NCBI GenBank assembly: GCA_963755825.1
Contig: CAVWLA010000001.1
Span: forward strand, 62,001 to 126,000
Direction: 5' to 3'
Origin: DATBQN01 sp963755825
GTDB lineage: Bacteria; Acidobacteriota; Thermoanaerobaculia; Multivoradales; UBA5704
DNA length: 64,000 bases
Shown: positions 1 through 28,800 of the stretch, piece after piece
Numbering within the stretch: position 1 is the stretch's first letter
Layout: each line of letters opens with the position of its first letter
Program-made: the position numbers and the translations under genes
The notes under the pieces: generated by a model
Databases searched by the model: none
Told to the model about the DNA's origin: nothing
The model's input: the letters and a program-made list of their open reading frames with translations, nothing else

Positions 1-84
1 GCCGCGGGCGTCGGTGACCTGGAGGAGCTGGTCGAGCTGCTCGGGGGAGGAGAGGCGCTCGAGGGCGACCTTGCGGAAGATCAT
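1..84 (-). CDS. HlyD-like secretion adaptor, NHLP type (N-terminal fragment)
   Basis: The window holds only the first 28 codons, starting at the ATG whose A is position 84 on the minus strand. The protein begins MIFRKVALERLSSPEQLDQL and continues LLQVTDARG. From memory this N-terminus is characteristic of the HlyD-family periplasmic adaptors annotated as 'NHLP bacteriocin system secretion protein'; that family assignment is recall and was not searched. The start overlaps the stop of the upstream tolC-like gene in an ATGA arrangement, which implies translational coupling and a joint export function. An adaptor would link an inner-membrane peptidase/ABC exporter to the outer-membrane channel. 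No signal peptide is visible, as expected for an adaptor anchored by one transmembrane helix further along. The rest of the gene lies outside the window. Confidence 0.6.
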   Translation of the reverse strand, partial: MIFRKVALERLSSPEQLDQLLQVTDARG

Positions 85-1709
85 GGCGCTCCCCCCTGCT
101 CGGCGCCTGCCGCGGGGACCGTCACCAGGTCGGCGGCGCGGAGGGTGGCGGCCTCGCCGCTGCCGGCGACCAGCGTGCCGGTCTGCCGGCGGAGGTCGAG
201 GAGCGCGAGCGCGAGGGCGAGGCGCGACTGCACGTCGCCCTGGCGCGCCGCGGTCAGCCGGTCGCGCTGGGTGATGACGTCGATGAGCGTCGAGGCGCCG
301 CCGCGGAGCTTCTTCTCCTCGTTGTCGACGGCGCGCTCGAAGAGGCGGACGGCGAGCGCCGCCTGCTCGAGCTGCGCCGCGTCGCGGACCACCGCCTCGA
401 GCGCCGAAGGGACGCCGGCGCCGATCGCCTTGACCAGGAGATCGACGGCGAGGGCGCTCTCCCGGCGCGCCGCGAGCGCCTGCTCGAGACCGCCCTGGGC
501 GAGCCGGTTGGCGATCGGCAGCGAGAGGTCGAAGCCGACGGAGAAGCTGGCGCCGGGGACGTTGCGGCGCAGCGGATCGAAGAACGCGCCGGCGCCGACC
601 CCGCCGGCGAAGCCGTTGTACCCCGGGGTGAGCACGAGATCGAGCTGCGGCTGGAGGCCGTTCCTGGCGGCGACGACGGAGATCGCCGCCGACTCGAGGC
701 GCCTCTGCGCCGCCTGCAGGTCGGCGCGATGGGCGAGCGCCGCGGCGATCAGGCGGCCGGCGTCGAGCGGCGCCGGCAGCGCGGCGGTGGGGAAGGGATC
801 GGCGGCGGCGGGGAGGGCGCCGATCTCGCCGGCGTCGAGGCCGATCTGGTGGCCGAGCTCCTGCCGCGCCTGGAAGAGCGCCAGCTCGCCGCCGATGCGC
901 GCCGTCTCCTTGGCGGCGACGTTCGCCTCCAGCTGGACGAGCTCGCCGGCCGGCGTGACGTCGGCCGCCACCAGCTTGCGGGTGGTCTCGAGGAGGGTGC
1001 GCGAGCTCCCCTCGCTGTCCTCGAGGATGGCGAGGTTGGCCTGCGCGGCGACGACGTTCCAATACTGGGCGGCGACCGCCTGCACGCGCTCGGCCGTCGT
1101 CTCCAGGAGGTCGCGCTCGCTCGCCGCGACCTCGCGCCCGGCGGCGAGCTCGACGGCGGCGGTCGCCGCGCGGCCGCGGCCGCGCAGCAGCGGCTGGCGC
1201 AGGGCGAAGCTCAAGGCGGCGGTGTTGCCGGTGTCGGGGCCCACCGAGCTGTCGCGGCTGCGCAGCAGGGTCGCCGCGGGGGCGATCGAGAGGCCGGAGC
1301 GGAAGAGCTTGGCGATGCCGAGATCGTTCTCCACCGTGGCGAGGTCGAAGTCGGCGCCGGGCCCCACCGATGTCCTGGTGTCGCTATCGAGCAGCCGGTC
1401 GGTGAGCACGGTGTCGAACTTGCCGCTGGCGGAGAGCAGCACGCCGCGCGCCGACTCGAGGCGAGCCTGGACGATCCCCAGGTTGGGGTCGCGCGCGAGC
1501 GTCATCTGCACGGCATCGAGGAGGCCGAGACCGCGCGCCGCGGCGGCGGACGGCGTGTCCGCCGCGCTGTCGACAGCGGCGACGGCAGCGGCGAGGAGAA
1601 CGGCGAGTAGAACGGAGCCGGGATGGCTCGGGAGGCGGGCGCGAGGCGGCGGCGAGGAGCGCTGTGAAGAAGGGCGGACCGCGGGCCTGCTCGACGCCAA
1701 TCTTCTCAT
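81..1709 (-). CDS. TolC-family outer-membrane efflux protein
   Basis: A 542-residue protein with a basic N-terminus, a hydrophobic signal segment at about residues 31-48 (GSVLLAVLLAAAVAAV) and a long helical body rich in Ala, Leu, Glu and Arg. The body shows the two-fold pattern of TolC-type channels: GLGLLDAVQMTLARDPNLGI near the mature N-terminus, and a second repeat around 'LIAAALAHRADLQAAQRRLE'. The C-terminal helix contains STLIDVITQRDRLTAARQGD, typical of OEP repeats. Length fits the family. The predicted role is an outer-membrane conduit for a tripartite exporter. The gene is followed with a 4-bp overlap by the HlyD-like adaptor, so the two probably work together, possibly exporting a peptide. 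Its start is only 28 bp from the divergent start at 1738, so its promoter must lie inside the neighbour or the true start is further in. The 30-residue stretch before the hydrophobic core makes the start uncertain. Confidence 0.85.
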   Translation of the reverse strand: MRRLASSRPAVRPSSQRSSPPPRARLPSHPGSVLLAVLLAAAVAAVDSAADTPSAAAARGLGLLDAVQMTLARDPNLGIVQARLESARGVLLSASGKFDTVLTDRLLDSDTRTSVGPGADFDLATVENDLGIAKLFRSGLSIAPAATLLRSRDSSVGPDTGNTAALSFALRQPLLRGRGRAATAAVELAAGREVAASERDLLETTAERVQAVAAQYWNVVAAQANLAILEDSEGSSRTLLETTRKLVAADVTPAGELVQLEANVAAKETARIGGELALFQARQELGHQIGLDAGEIGALPAAADPFPTAALPAPLDAGRLIAAALAHRADLQAAQRRLESAAISVVAARNGLQPQLDLVLTPGYNGFAGGVGAGAFFDPLRRNVPGASFSVGFDLSLPIANRLAQGGLEQALAARRESALAVDLLVKAIGAGVPSALEAVVRDAAQLEQAALAVRLFERAVDNEEKKLRGGASTLIDVITQRDRLTAARQGDVQSRLALALALLDLRRQTGTLVAGSGEAATLRAADLVTVPAAGAEQGGAP

Positions 1710-1737
1710 CGCGATCCAACTAAACTAGGCTAGCACT

Positions 1738-2913
1738 GTGAGTTGGGCGTTGCAAGAGACGGTGCTCCGCTCGCTCGGCGCGACGGCGGCCGAGGCCGCG
1801 GAGCTCCTCGCCTACGGCGAGAACGTCTTCGACCTCGGCGCCCTCGACGCGGCCGCGGCTGGCGGCGAGATCGCCGCCCTGCCGCTCGGCGACGAGCCGT
1901 CCGCCGCGTTCTGGGCGCCGCGGGTCGCCGAGGCGCGCCGGCGCGGCGCCGTCGCGGTCCTTGGCGAGCATCTGCCACAGCTCCACTTCCCCATCCGCCA
2001 GGGGATGAGCGCGAGCGCCGACTACCTCGCCGCCACCCGGCGCGGCGCGCCGCCGGAGTCTCTCGCCGCGGCGACCGGCCTCGACCTCGAGCACCCCGAG
2101 GCGATCGAGCTCGAGCTCTACCCCAGCCCGGCGGGCAGCATCCTTCTGATCGTCGTCCGCGGCCGCGCCGAGTTCGTGGCCTTGGCGCAGGCGCTCGCGG
2201 CGCGCAACGAGCCGCGGCCGGTCGCCGAGGCGCAGGGCGCCCTCGCCATCTCCGGCTACGTCAACTGGTCGCGCCTCCGCGCTCGGCGCGCCGCCTGGGA
2301 GGCGACGCCGCCGGCGGCGCGCCGGACGGCGACCTGGGAGGAGGAGATGGCCGCGCTCAAGGCGGCGCCGGAGAGCTACCAGGATCGCTTCATCCTCCTT
2401 TCGAACGGCCCATACAGCGCCGTGCCGGCGGCGGCTCTGGGGCTCGAGGACGAACCCTGGCGCGATCTCTCGCTCGCCATCCGCCGCGACCACGAATGCG
2501 CCCACTACTTCACCAAGCGGCTGCTCGGCTCGATGCGCAACCGCCTCCTCGACGAGCTGATCGCCGACTATGCCGGGATCACCGCCGCCGCCGGCCGCTT
2601 CCGCGCCGACTGGCTGCGCCGCTTCCTCGGCGTCGAGGACTTCCCGCGGCTGCGGCCGGGCGGGCGGCTCGAGGTCTACCGCGGCGAGCCGCCGCTCTCC
2701 GCCGGCGCCTTCCGGGTGCTCGCCGCGGTCGCCCATGCCGCCGCCGCGACCCTCGAGAGGTTCGACGCCGAGGTGGCGCCGCGGAGCCCGCGCGACCGCG
2801 CCCTCGCCCTGGCCGCCATCGCCTCCCATCGCGCCGAGGATCTCGCCGCGGCGGACGGCGCGCCGGCCCTCGTCGGGACCTATCGCGAGCTCGCCCGCCG
2901 CTTCGCTCCCTAG
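1738..2913 (+). CDS. NRPS-associated protein of unknown function with a gluzincin-like motif
   Basis: A 391-residue protein from a GTG start with no signal peptide or membrane segment, so probably cytoplasmic. I believe it belongs to a family annotated as DUF7005 that occurs next to NRPS genes, but this is recall and was not searched. The clearest feature is HECAH at residues 252-256, followed 16 residues later by ELIAD at 273-277. That HExxH...ExxxD arrangement matches gluzincin zinc peptidases such as thermolysin, where two His and the downstream Glu bind zinc and the HExxH Glu is catalytic. A helix GSMRNRLLDELIADYAGI spans the second element. The N-terminal 230 residues have no motif I recognise. 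The gene sits between the tolC-like gene and the convergent thioesterase (16-bp gap), in the synthetase neighbourhood. A role in peptide maturation, self-protection or a non-proteolytic hydrolysis is possible; none is shown. Confidence 0.7.
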   Translation: MSWALQETVLRSLGATAAEAAELLAYGENVFDLGALDAAAAGGEIAALPLGDEPSAAFWAPRVAEARRRGAVAVLGEHLPQLHFPIRQGMSASADYLAATRRGAPPESLAAATGLDLEHPEAIELELYPSPAGSILLIVVRGRAEFVALAQALAARNEPRPVAEAQGALAISGYVNWSRLRARRAAWEATPPAARRTATWEEEMAALKAAPESYQDRFILLSNGPYSAVPAAALGLEDEPWRDLSLAIRRDHECAHYFTKRLLGSMRNRLLDELIADYAGITAAAGRFRADWLRRFLGVEDFPRLRPGGRLEVYRGEPPLSAGAFRVLAAVAHAAAATLERFDAEVAPRSPRDRALALAAIASHRAEDLAAADGAPALVGTYRELARRFAP

Positions 2914-2929
2914 ATTTCCTGCCGACCGT

Positions 2930-3697
2930 TCAGCGCCGGCAGAGCGCCAGCGCCAGCCGCAGGTCGCGGGCGACCTCGCGGCGGAGGAGGTCGCCGGCGG
3001 TGGTGATGAACATGTGCTTGCCATCGAGCATGCGGTGGCGGAAGGGGCCCGTCGTGTGCCTCCCCCAGGCCTCGATCTCGGCCTCCGTCGTCTCCGGGTC
3101 GCCGCGGCCGCCGAAGGCGGAGAGCGGCACGTCGAGCGGCGGCTCCGGCGCCGGCGCGTGCGTCTCGACGAGCTCGTAGTCGGCGCGCAGCGCCGGGTAG
3201 ATCAGCTCCATCATCGCCGGCCGAGCGAGGATCTCGGGGTCCATCTCGTAGGGGCCGCGCATCGCCGCGACGAAGTCGGCGAAGGGCAGGTGGTGGACGG
3301 GCGGCAGGCGCGCCGGCAGGCCGGGGCAGGGGAGCGCCGAGACGAACAGCCACTCGGGGGGGCGGCGGGCGTCGCGGCGCAGGCGGCGCGCCAGCTCGAA
3401 GGCCTCGAGCGCTCCGACGCTGTGGCCGAAGAGCGCATAGGGGCAGTCGAGGTGCGGCGCCAGCACCTCCGCCAGCCGGTCGATCATCTCCGGCAGGCGG
3501 GCGATCGGCGGTTCGTCGAAGCGGTTCTCGCGTCCCGGCGTCTGCACCGGCCAGAGCTCGACCCCAGCCGGCATCGCCTGCTGCCATGCCGAGTATGCCG
3601 AAGCGCCGCCGCCGCCGTAGGGGAAGCAGACGAGGCGGAGCCTGGCGTCGGCGACCTGGTGTCGGTAGAGCAGCCAGCGATCTCTCGGTTCCGTCAT
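2930..3697 (-). CDS. Type II thioesterase (NRPS/PKS editing)
   Basis: A 255-residue stand-alone alpha/beta hydrolase, the usual length for type II thioesterases. It carries the N-terminal CFPYGGGGASAYSAW segment typical of the family, the nucleophile motif GHSVG with Ser93, the acid at GRGD (Asp200) and the base at DGKH (His228). Such enzymes hydrolyse misprimed or stalled acyl groups from carrier-protein phosphopantetheine arms, which keeps long assembly lines running. It acts in the cytoplasm on the PCP/ACP domains of the adjacent NRPS genes. It is divergent from the first NRPS gene across a 314-bp region and convergent with the gluzincin-like gene. The ATG at 3697 gives a normal N-terminus (MTEPRDRWLLYRHQ). 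Confidence 0.93.
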   Translation of the reverse strand: MTEPRDRWLLYRHQVADARLRLVCFPYGGGGASAYSAWQQAMPAGVELWPVQTPGRENRFDEPPIARLPEMIDRLAEVLAPHLDCPYALFGHSVGALEAFELARRLRRDARRPPEWLFVSALPCPGLPARLPPVHHLPFADFVAAMRGPYEMDPEILARPAMMELIYPALRADYELVETHAPAPEPPLDVPLSAFGGRGDPETTEAEIEAWGRHTTGPFRHRMLDGKHMFITTAGDLLRREVARDLRLALALCRR

Positions 3698-3783
3698 GGC
3701 GCGCGGGCTCGGCGGTCTCGCCCTCTCTGTGGCGTGGTGCGAGCGGCGCCGGGGAGCGAGTCAGACCACTGCGGATGAAGTGA

Positions 3784-3795
3784 GCGATCTATCGC
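3784..3795. promoter_or_regulatory. Perfect palindrome, possible activator site
   Basis: GCGAT-CT-ATCGC is a perfect 5-bp inverted repeat with a 2-bp spacer. It lies about 150 bp upstream of the sigma-54 promoter candidate, a distance typical of enhancer-binding-protein sites. A short palindrome can arise by chance, so this is only a candidate. Confidence 0.2.
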
Positions 3796-3930
3796 GATGG
3801 CTTAAGCACCCCGCAGGCTCGCCGAGGGCCTCGGCAGCGCCGTTGAAACCCGCCGCGTCAGGCGAGAATCGCGAGAAAACCCTTATCTCAGCAGCGTTTT
3901 GGGCGCGGCAGAAAAAATCTTTCCGCCGGC

Positions 3931-3944
3931 GGCACGCTACTTGC
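3931..3944 (+). promoter_or_regulatory. Candidate sigma-54 (-24/-12) promoter for the NRPS operon
   Basis: GGCACG-CTAC-TTGC matches the sigma-54 consensus TGGCACG-N4-TTGC almost perfectly. The invariant GG and GC are separated by the required 10 bp, and only the first T is replaced by C. Transcription would start near 3956, giving a leader of about 55 nt to the GTG at 4012 or 15 nt to the out-of-frame ATG at 3971. Sigma-54 use implies an ATP-dependent enhancer-binding activator; none is encoded in the window. An overlapping sigma-70-like pair (TTGCGA, 17 bp, TATTGA) is weaker. Confidence 0.55.
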
Positions 3945-4011
3945 GACGTGTAGCACCTACGTTTATTGACATGAATGCAGGAACGTTTCTCGACCTCCTC
4001 CCGCCGCCGGC

Positions 4012-22873
<18,862 letters not shown>

Positions 22874-22881
<8 letters not shown>

Positions 22882-25800
22882 TCTGTCGAAGATCCTCGCC
22901 GGCCTGTCGCCGGCTCAGCGCGACCTCTTCCTGGCGCGGCTTCGCCAGCGCAGCGAGGAGAAGGGCAGCGCCGAGGGCGACGAGGCGATCCCGCGCCGGC
23001 CGGCGGATCTCGACGCCGCGCCGCTCTCCTCGGGGCAGGAGCGCCTGTGGTTCCTTGAGCAGCTCAACCCAGAGGATGTCGGGCTCATCATCCCGCAGGT
23101 GGTGCGCCTGCGCGGCCGCCTCGAGGTCGCGGCCTTCGCCGCCGCTTTCGCCGCCGTCGTCGGGCGGCACGAAGCGCTGCGCACCACCTTCGGCGTCCGC
23201 GACGGCCGCCCGCTGCAGATCGTCTCGCCGGCGGTCGACCGCGCGGTGCCGTTGATCGACCTCGCGGCGCTGCCGCCGGCGCGCCTGGAGGGCGAGGCGC
23301 GGCGCGTTGCCGTCGTCGAGCGGGAGCGCCGTTTCGATCTCGGCCGCGGGCCGCTGGTCCGCCTGGCGCTCCTCCGCCTCGCGGCGGAGCACTGCTGGGC
23401 GCTCATCTCGATGCACCACATCGTCTCCGACGGCTGGTCCCTCGGCGTCCTCATGCGCGAGATGGGCGAGCTCTACGCGGCGGCGCGGGCGGGCCGCGCG
23501 GCACGGCTGCCGGCGCTGGCGGTGCAGTACCCCGACTATGCGGTCTGGCAGCGCGCCCGCCTGGCCGGGCCGGCGCTCGAGCGGCAGCTCGACTACTGGC
23601 GGCGACAGCTCGACGGCGCCGTGGCGGTCGAGCTGCCGGCCGACGGCGAGCGCCGCGGCGGCCACCGCCGCGGCGGCGCCCGTTTCCACCGGCCGCTCCC
23701 GGCGGCGATCGCGCGGCCTCTCTTCGAGCGCCACCGCCGCGCCGGGGCGACGCCGTTCGTCACCCTCGCGGCGGCGTTCGCGGCGCTTCTCGCACGGCAG
23801 AGCGGGCACGACGACGTGGCCTTCGGCTCGGTGACGGCCAACCGCGGCCGGCGCGAGGTCGAGCCGCTGATCGGCTTCTTCGTCAACACCCAGGTGTTGC
23901 GCGTCGACCTCTCCGGCGACCCGCCCTTCGACGCCTTGGTCGAGCGCGTGCGGCGGACCGCCGCCGCCGCCATGGCGCACCAGGATCTCCCCTTCGAGCG
24001 GCTGGTCGAGGCGCTGCGGCCGGAGCGCAGCGGCGGCGGCGACACGCCGCTCTTTCGCCTGATGATGCTCTACAACGAGCCGTTCGTCACCGGCGGCTTC
24101 CCCGGGCTCGCGGCGGAGAGCCTGGCGATCGAGGGGCGGCCGGCGCAGTTCGACCTGACGCTGGTCTGGAACGACACCGAGGCGGGGCCGGTGGCGAGCT
24201 GGGACTACGACCCCCACCGCGTCGACTCGACCACCATCCTGCGGCTCGCCGGGCGCATGGAAGCGCTCCTCGCCGCCGTCGTCGCCGAGCCGGCAGAGCG
24301 CATCTCGGCGCTCCCTCTCGCCTCGCGCGCCGAGCACCATCAGGTCGTCCGCGAGTGGAACGATCCGCCGATCGACTACGCCGCGGTCGGCCTGGTGCAC
24401 GAGCTCTTCGCCCTGCAGGCGGCGCGCCGCCCGCAGGCGGTGGCCCTGGCGTGGGACGGCGGCAGCCTCCTCTACGGCGAGCTCGAGGCGCGCGCCAACC
24501 GGCTGGCCCATCGGCTGCGCGCCGCGGGCGTCGGGCCGGAGGTGCGGGTGGGGATCTGCGCCGAGCGCTCGCCGGCGCTCGTCGTCGGCCTGCTCGCCAT
24601 CCTCAAGGCCGGCGGCGCCTACGTGCCGCTCGACCCGGCGTACCCGGCCGAGCGGCTGCTGGCGATGGTCGCCGATTCGGGAGCGGAGCTCGTTCTCGGC
24701 GACCGCCGCTGGCGCCGGCGGCTGCCGGCGGAGGGCATCCGCTTCGTCGACCTCGCCACGCTCGACGAGCTCGGCCCCGCGGCGGCCGCCGGCGGCGCCG
24801 CGCGCCGCCCGCCCTCGTCCGGCGTCCTCCCCGACAACGCGGTCTACGCGATCTACACATCGGGCTCGACGGGGCGGCCGAAAGGAGTGGTGCTGAGCCA
24901 TCGCGCCGTCGCCAACCGCCTCTGCTTCAGCGCCGCGGCGGATCTCGACGAGAGCTCGCGGATGCTGCAGAAGACGACGCCGAGCTTCGACGTCTCGGTG
25001 GCGGAGATCTTCGGCCCCCTCCTCGCCGGCGGCGTCTCGGTGCTGGCCCGGCCGGGCGGCCAGCAGGACGCCGAATACCTGGTCGAGCTGATGGAGCGCG
25101 AGGCGGTCACCCACGCCAACTTCCCGCCCTCTCTCCTCGCCGTCCTGCTCGATGGGATCGAGCGCGGGCCGGCCGGCCCGGCGGCGTCGCCGCGCCTGGC
25201 GAGCCTCGAACGGGTGGTGACGGGGAGCGAGACGGTCCCCGCCGACCTCGTGGCGCGCTTCCACCGCCGGCTGCGCGCGGAGCTCCTCAACCGCTACGGG
25301 CCGACCGAGGCGGCGGTGGCGGCGACCTCCTGGCGCTGCGCGCCGGGGGCCGTCGAGCGGGCGGTGCCGATCGGCCGGCCGATCGCCCGCGCCGAGATCT
25401 TCATCGTCGATCGCTGGGGGTCGCCGGCGCCGGTCGGCGTCGCCGGCGAGCTGCTCATCGGCGGCGTCTGCCTGGCCCGCGGCTACCTCGGTGATCCGGC
25501 GCTGACCGCCGAGCGCTTCGTCCCCCGCCTCCTCGGCGGCCCCTTCGGGGCGGCTCGCGGCGAGCGCCTCTATCGCTCGGGCGACCTGGCGCGCTATCGC
25601 CGCGACGGCGGCATCGAGTTCCTCGGCCGCATCGACGGCCAGGTGAAGATCCGCGGCTCGCGGGTCGAGCTGGGCGAGATCGAGGCGGCGCTCCGCGCCC
25701 ACCCCGCGGTCGGCGGCGCCGCGGTCGCGGTGCGCGGCGGCGGCGCCGACCGCCGGCTGATCGCCTTCTGGGTGGCGACGGCGGCGGCGGCGGACGGTGA

Positions 25801-28800
25801 CGAGCCGGCCGGCGCGGCGCAGGGGCAACCCGGCGAGCGCGAGCTCAGGGCCTTCCTCGCCGGGCGCCTCCCCGACTTCATGGTTCCGGCGTCGCTCGCC
25901 CGGCTGGAGGCGCTGCCGCTGCTGCCCAACGGCAAGGTCGATCGCCGGCGGCTCGCCGACCTCGCGACGCCGGAGCCCTCGCCGGCGGCGCACGTGGCGC
26001 CGCGCACGCCGCTCGAGGAGCTGATCGCCGGCGTCTGGGCCGACGTCCTCGGCCGCGAGCGGGTGGGGGTCGAGGAGAGCTTCTTCGATCTCGGCGGCCA
26101 CTCGCTCCTCGCCACCCGCGTGGCCTCCCGCCTGCGCGCCGACCTCTCGATCGAGCTCCCCCTGCGGCGGCTCTTCGAGGCGCCGACGGTCGCCGCCCTC
26201 GCGGCGGTCGTCGAGCGGGAGCGCGGCGCGCTGGCGGCCGCCGGCGAGGCCGCGCCGCCGCTCGTCAGGGTCGATCGCGGCGGAGCGCTGCCGGCGTCCT
26301 TCGCCCAGGAGCGCCTCTGGTTCCTCGACCGCCTCGAGCCGGGGAGCGCGGCCTACCACCTGCCGCTCGCCGTCCGCCTGCGCGGGAGCCTCGCGGTGCC
26401 GCTCGTCGGCGCCTGCCTGAGCGAGATCGTCCGCCGCCACGAGGCGCTGCGCACCACCTTCACGGCTCCGGCCGGCCGGCCGCTGCAGGTGATCGCGCCG
26501 CCGCGGCGGGAGGAGCCGCCGCTGATCGACCTGTCGCCGCTGCCGGCCGCGGCCCTGGTCGCGGAGGCGCGCCGCCTCGGCCGCCTGGAGGCCGAGCGGC
26601 CGTTCGACCTCGCCGCGGGGCCGCTCTTCCGCGCCGCGCTCCTGCGGCTCGCCGAGGTCGAGCACGTGGCGCTCTTCACCCTCCATCACGTGGTCACCGA
26701 CGGCTGGTCGATGGGGGTGCTGATCGGCGACTTCGGCCGCCTCTACGCGGCGGCCGCCGCCGGCCTGCCGTCGCCGCTTCACGAGCTGCCGATCCAGTAT
26801 GCCGATTTTGCCATCTGGCAGCGCGGCTGGCTCGCCGGCGACGAGCTCGCCCGCCAGCTCGGTTTCTGGCGCGCCGCGCTCGCCGGCGCCCCGGCAGCTC
26901 TCGATCTCGCCACCGATCGGCCGCGCCCGGCGGTCCAGCGTTCCCGCGGCGCCGACCGCGCCTTCACGCTGCCTGGCGGAGCTTCCGCCGCCCTGCGTCG
27001 GCTGTCGCGGGAGCGCGGCGCGACGCTCTTCATGACGCTCCTCGGCGGCTTCGAGGCGCTGCTGTCGCGGCTCACCGGCCAGCGCGACCTGGTGGTGGGC
27101 TCGACGATCGCCAACCGCGGCCGCGCCGAGCTGGAGGGTCTGATCGGCTTCTTCGTCAACACGCTGGCGATGCGCGCCGACCTCTCTGGCGAGCCGAGCT
27201 TCGGCGATCTGCTGGCGCGGGTGCGCGCGGCGTCGCTCTCGGCGTATGCGCATCAGGACCTGCCGTTCGAGAAGCTGGTCGAGGAGCTGCGTCTGCCGCG
27301 CGACGCGTCGCGCTCGCCGCTGTTCCAGGTGGTGTTCCAGATGCAGAACGCGCCGTCGTCTCGTCTGTCCCTGCCGGGCCTCGAGCTCGAGCCGGTGGAG
27401 GCGGTGTCGCAGACGGCGAAGTTCGATCTGGTCTTGAACGTCTTCGAGCGCGGCGAGGAGCTGGCTGGCGTGCTGCGCTTCAACACCGACCTCTTCGACG
27501 CCACCACGGCGGCGCGGCTGTTGGCAGGCTACGAACGGCTGCTGTCAGCCGCCGCGGCGGCGCCGGCGCGGCGGCTGATGGAGCTGGATCTGCTGTCGGC
27601 GGCCGAGCGGCATCAGCTGGTGGAGGAGTGGAGCTCGGGCGCGGCGGTCGAGCCGCCGTCGGCGCCGAGCCTGGCGGCGCTGGTCGCGGCGCAGGCGGCG
27701 GCGCGGCCGGCGGCGGTCGCCGTCGTGGCGGGCGACGAGCGGCTGAGCTACGGCGGCCTGGCGGCGCAGGCCGGCCGGCTGGCGTCGCGCCTGGCCGCCG
27801 CCGGCGTCGGGCGGGGCGATCGCGTCGGCCTCCTCGTCGAGCGCTCGGGCGAGCTGGTGGTGGCGGTGGTGGGCACGCTGTGGGCGGGCGCCTCCTACGT
27901 GCCGCTCGATCCCGGCTATCCGGAGGAGCGGCTGCGCTTCGCGCTCGCCGACAGCGGGGTGGCGGCGGTGGTCGGCGCCGGCGACGGCTTCGACGCGCTC
28001 GCGCTGCCGGCGGGCGTGCGCCGCCTGCGCCTGGAGCGGGAACCGCTGGCCGGCAGCGCGGCGCGGCATCAACCCCCGGTCGCCGTGGGCGCCGCCGACG
28101 AGGCGTACGTGATCTACACGTCGGGGTCGACGGGCCAGCCGAAGGGTGTGTCGGTGACCCATGGCAACGTGCTACGCCTGCTCGGCGCGACGCGGGCGTG
28201 GTTCGACTTCGGCACCGCGGACGCCTGGACGCTCTTCCACTCCTACGCCTTCGACTTCTCGGTGTGGGAGCTGTGGGGGGCGCTCGGCCACGGCGGGCGG
28301 CTGGTGGTGGTGCCGTACCGGGTGAGCCGCTCGGCGGAGAGCTTCCTGGCGCTGCTCGCGGCGGAGCGGGTGACGGTGCTCAACCAGACGCCGTCGGCCT
28401 TCCAGCAGCTCACCGCGGCGGTGGCCTCGGCGTCGGCGTTGGGGATGCCGAGCGACCTCGCGGCGCTCGGCACGGTGGTCTTCGGCGGCGAGCGTCTGGA
28501 GCCGTCGCAGCTGGCGCCATGGTGGGAGCGGATGGGCGACGAGCACCCGCGCCTGATCAACATGTACGGCATCACCGAGACGACGGTGCACGTCACCTAC
28601 CGGCGGCTGCGGGCGGCGGAGGGGCGGGGCGGCAGCCCGATCGGCGTGCCGATCCCGGATCTGCGCGTCCACCTGCTCGACGGCGAGCTCGCGCCAGTGC
28701 CGATCGGCGCTCCCGGGGAGATCGCGGTGGGCGGCGCCGGGGTGGCGCGCGGCTACGTGGGTCTGCCGGAGCGGACGGCGGAGCGCTTCGTGCCCGACCC

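Larger units (their letters stand above)
3698..4011. other. Divergent intergenic region before NRPS1
   Basis: This 314-bp stretch separates the thioesterase from NRPS1 and is visibly more A+T-rich than the coding DNA, with runs such as GAAAAAATCTTT. It contains the sigma-54 promoter candidate and the palindrome listed separately. An out-of-frame ATG at 3971 opens a 24-codon reading frame (MNAGTFLDLLPPPACSALPA...) that ends at a TGA around 4043, in a different frame from NRPS1. An open frame at 3696-3953 has no family resemblance and is not accepted as a gene. Confidence 0.7.

Noticed and set aside
2915..2945. A short inverted repeat (CTGCCG ... CGGCAG) at the end of the convergent gluzincin-like and thioesterase genes, as a terminator.
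   Set aside because: The stem is only about 6 bp, has no T-tract on either strand and lies partly inside the thioesterase gene.
3696..3953. An 85-codon plus-strand frame in the thioesterase-NRPS1 gap.
   Set aside because: No ribosome site or family resemblance, its start overlaps the thioesterase start, and its end covers the sigma-54 promoter.
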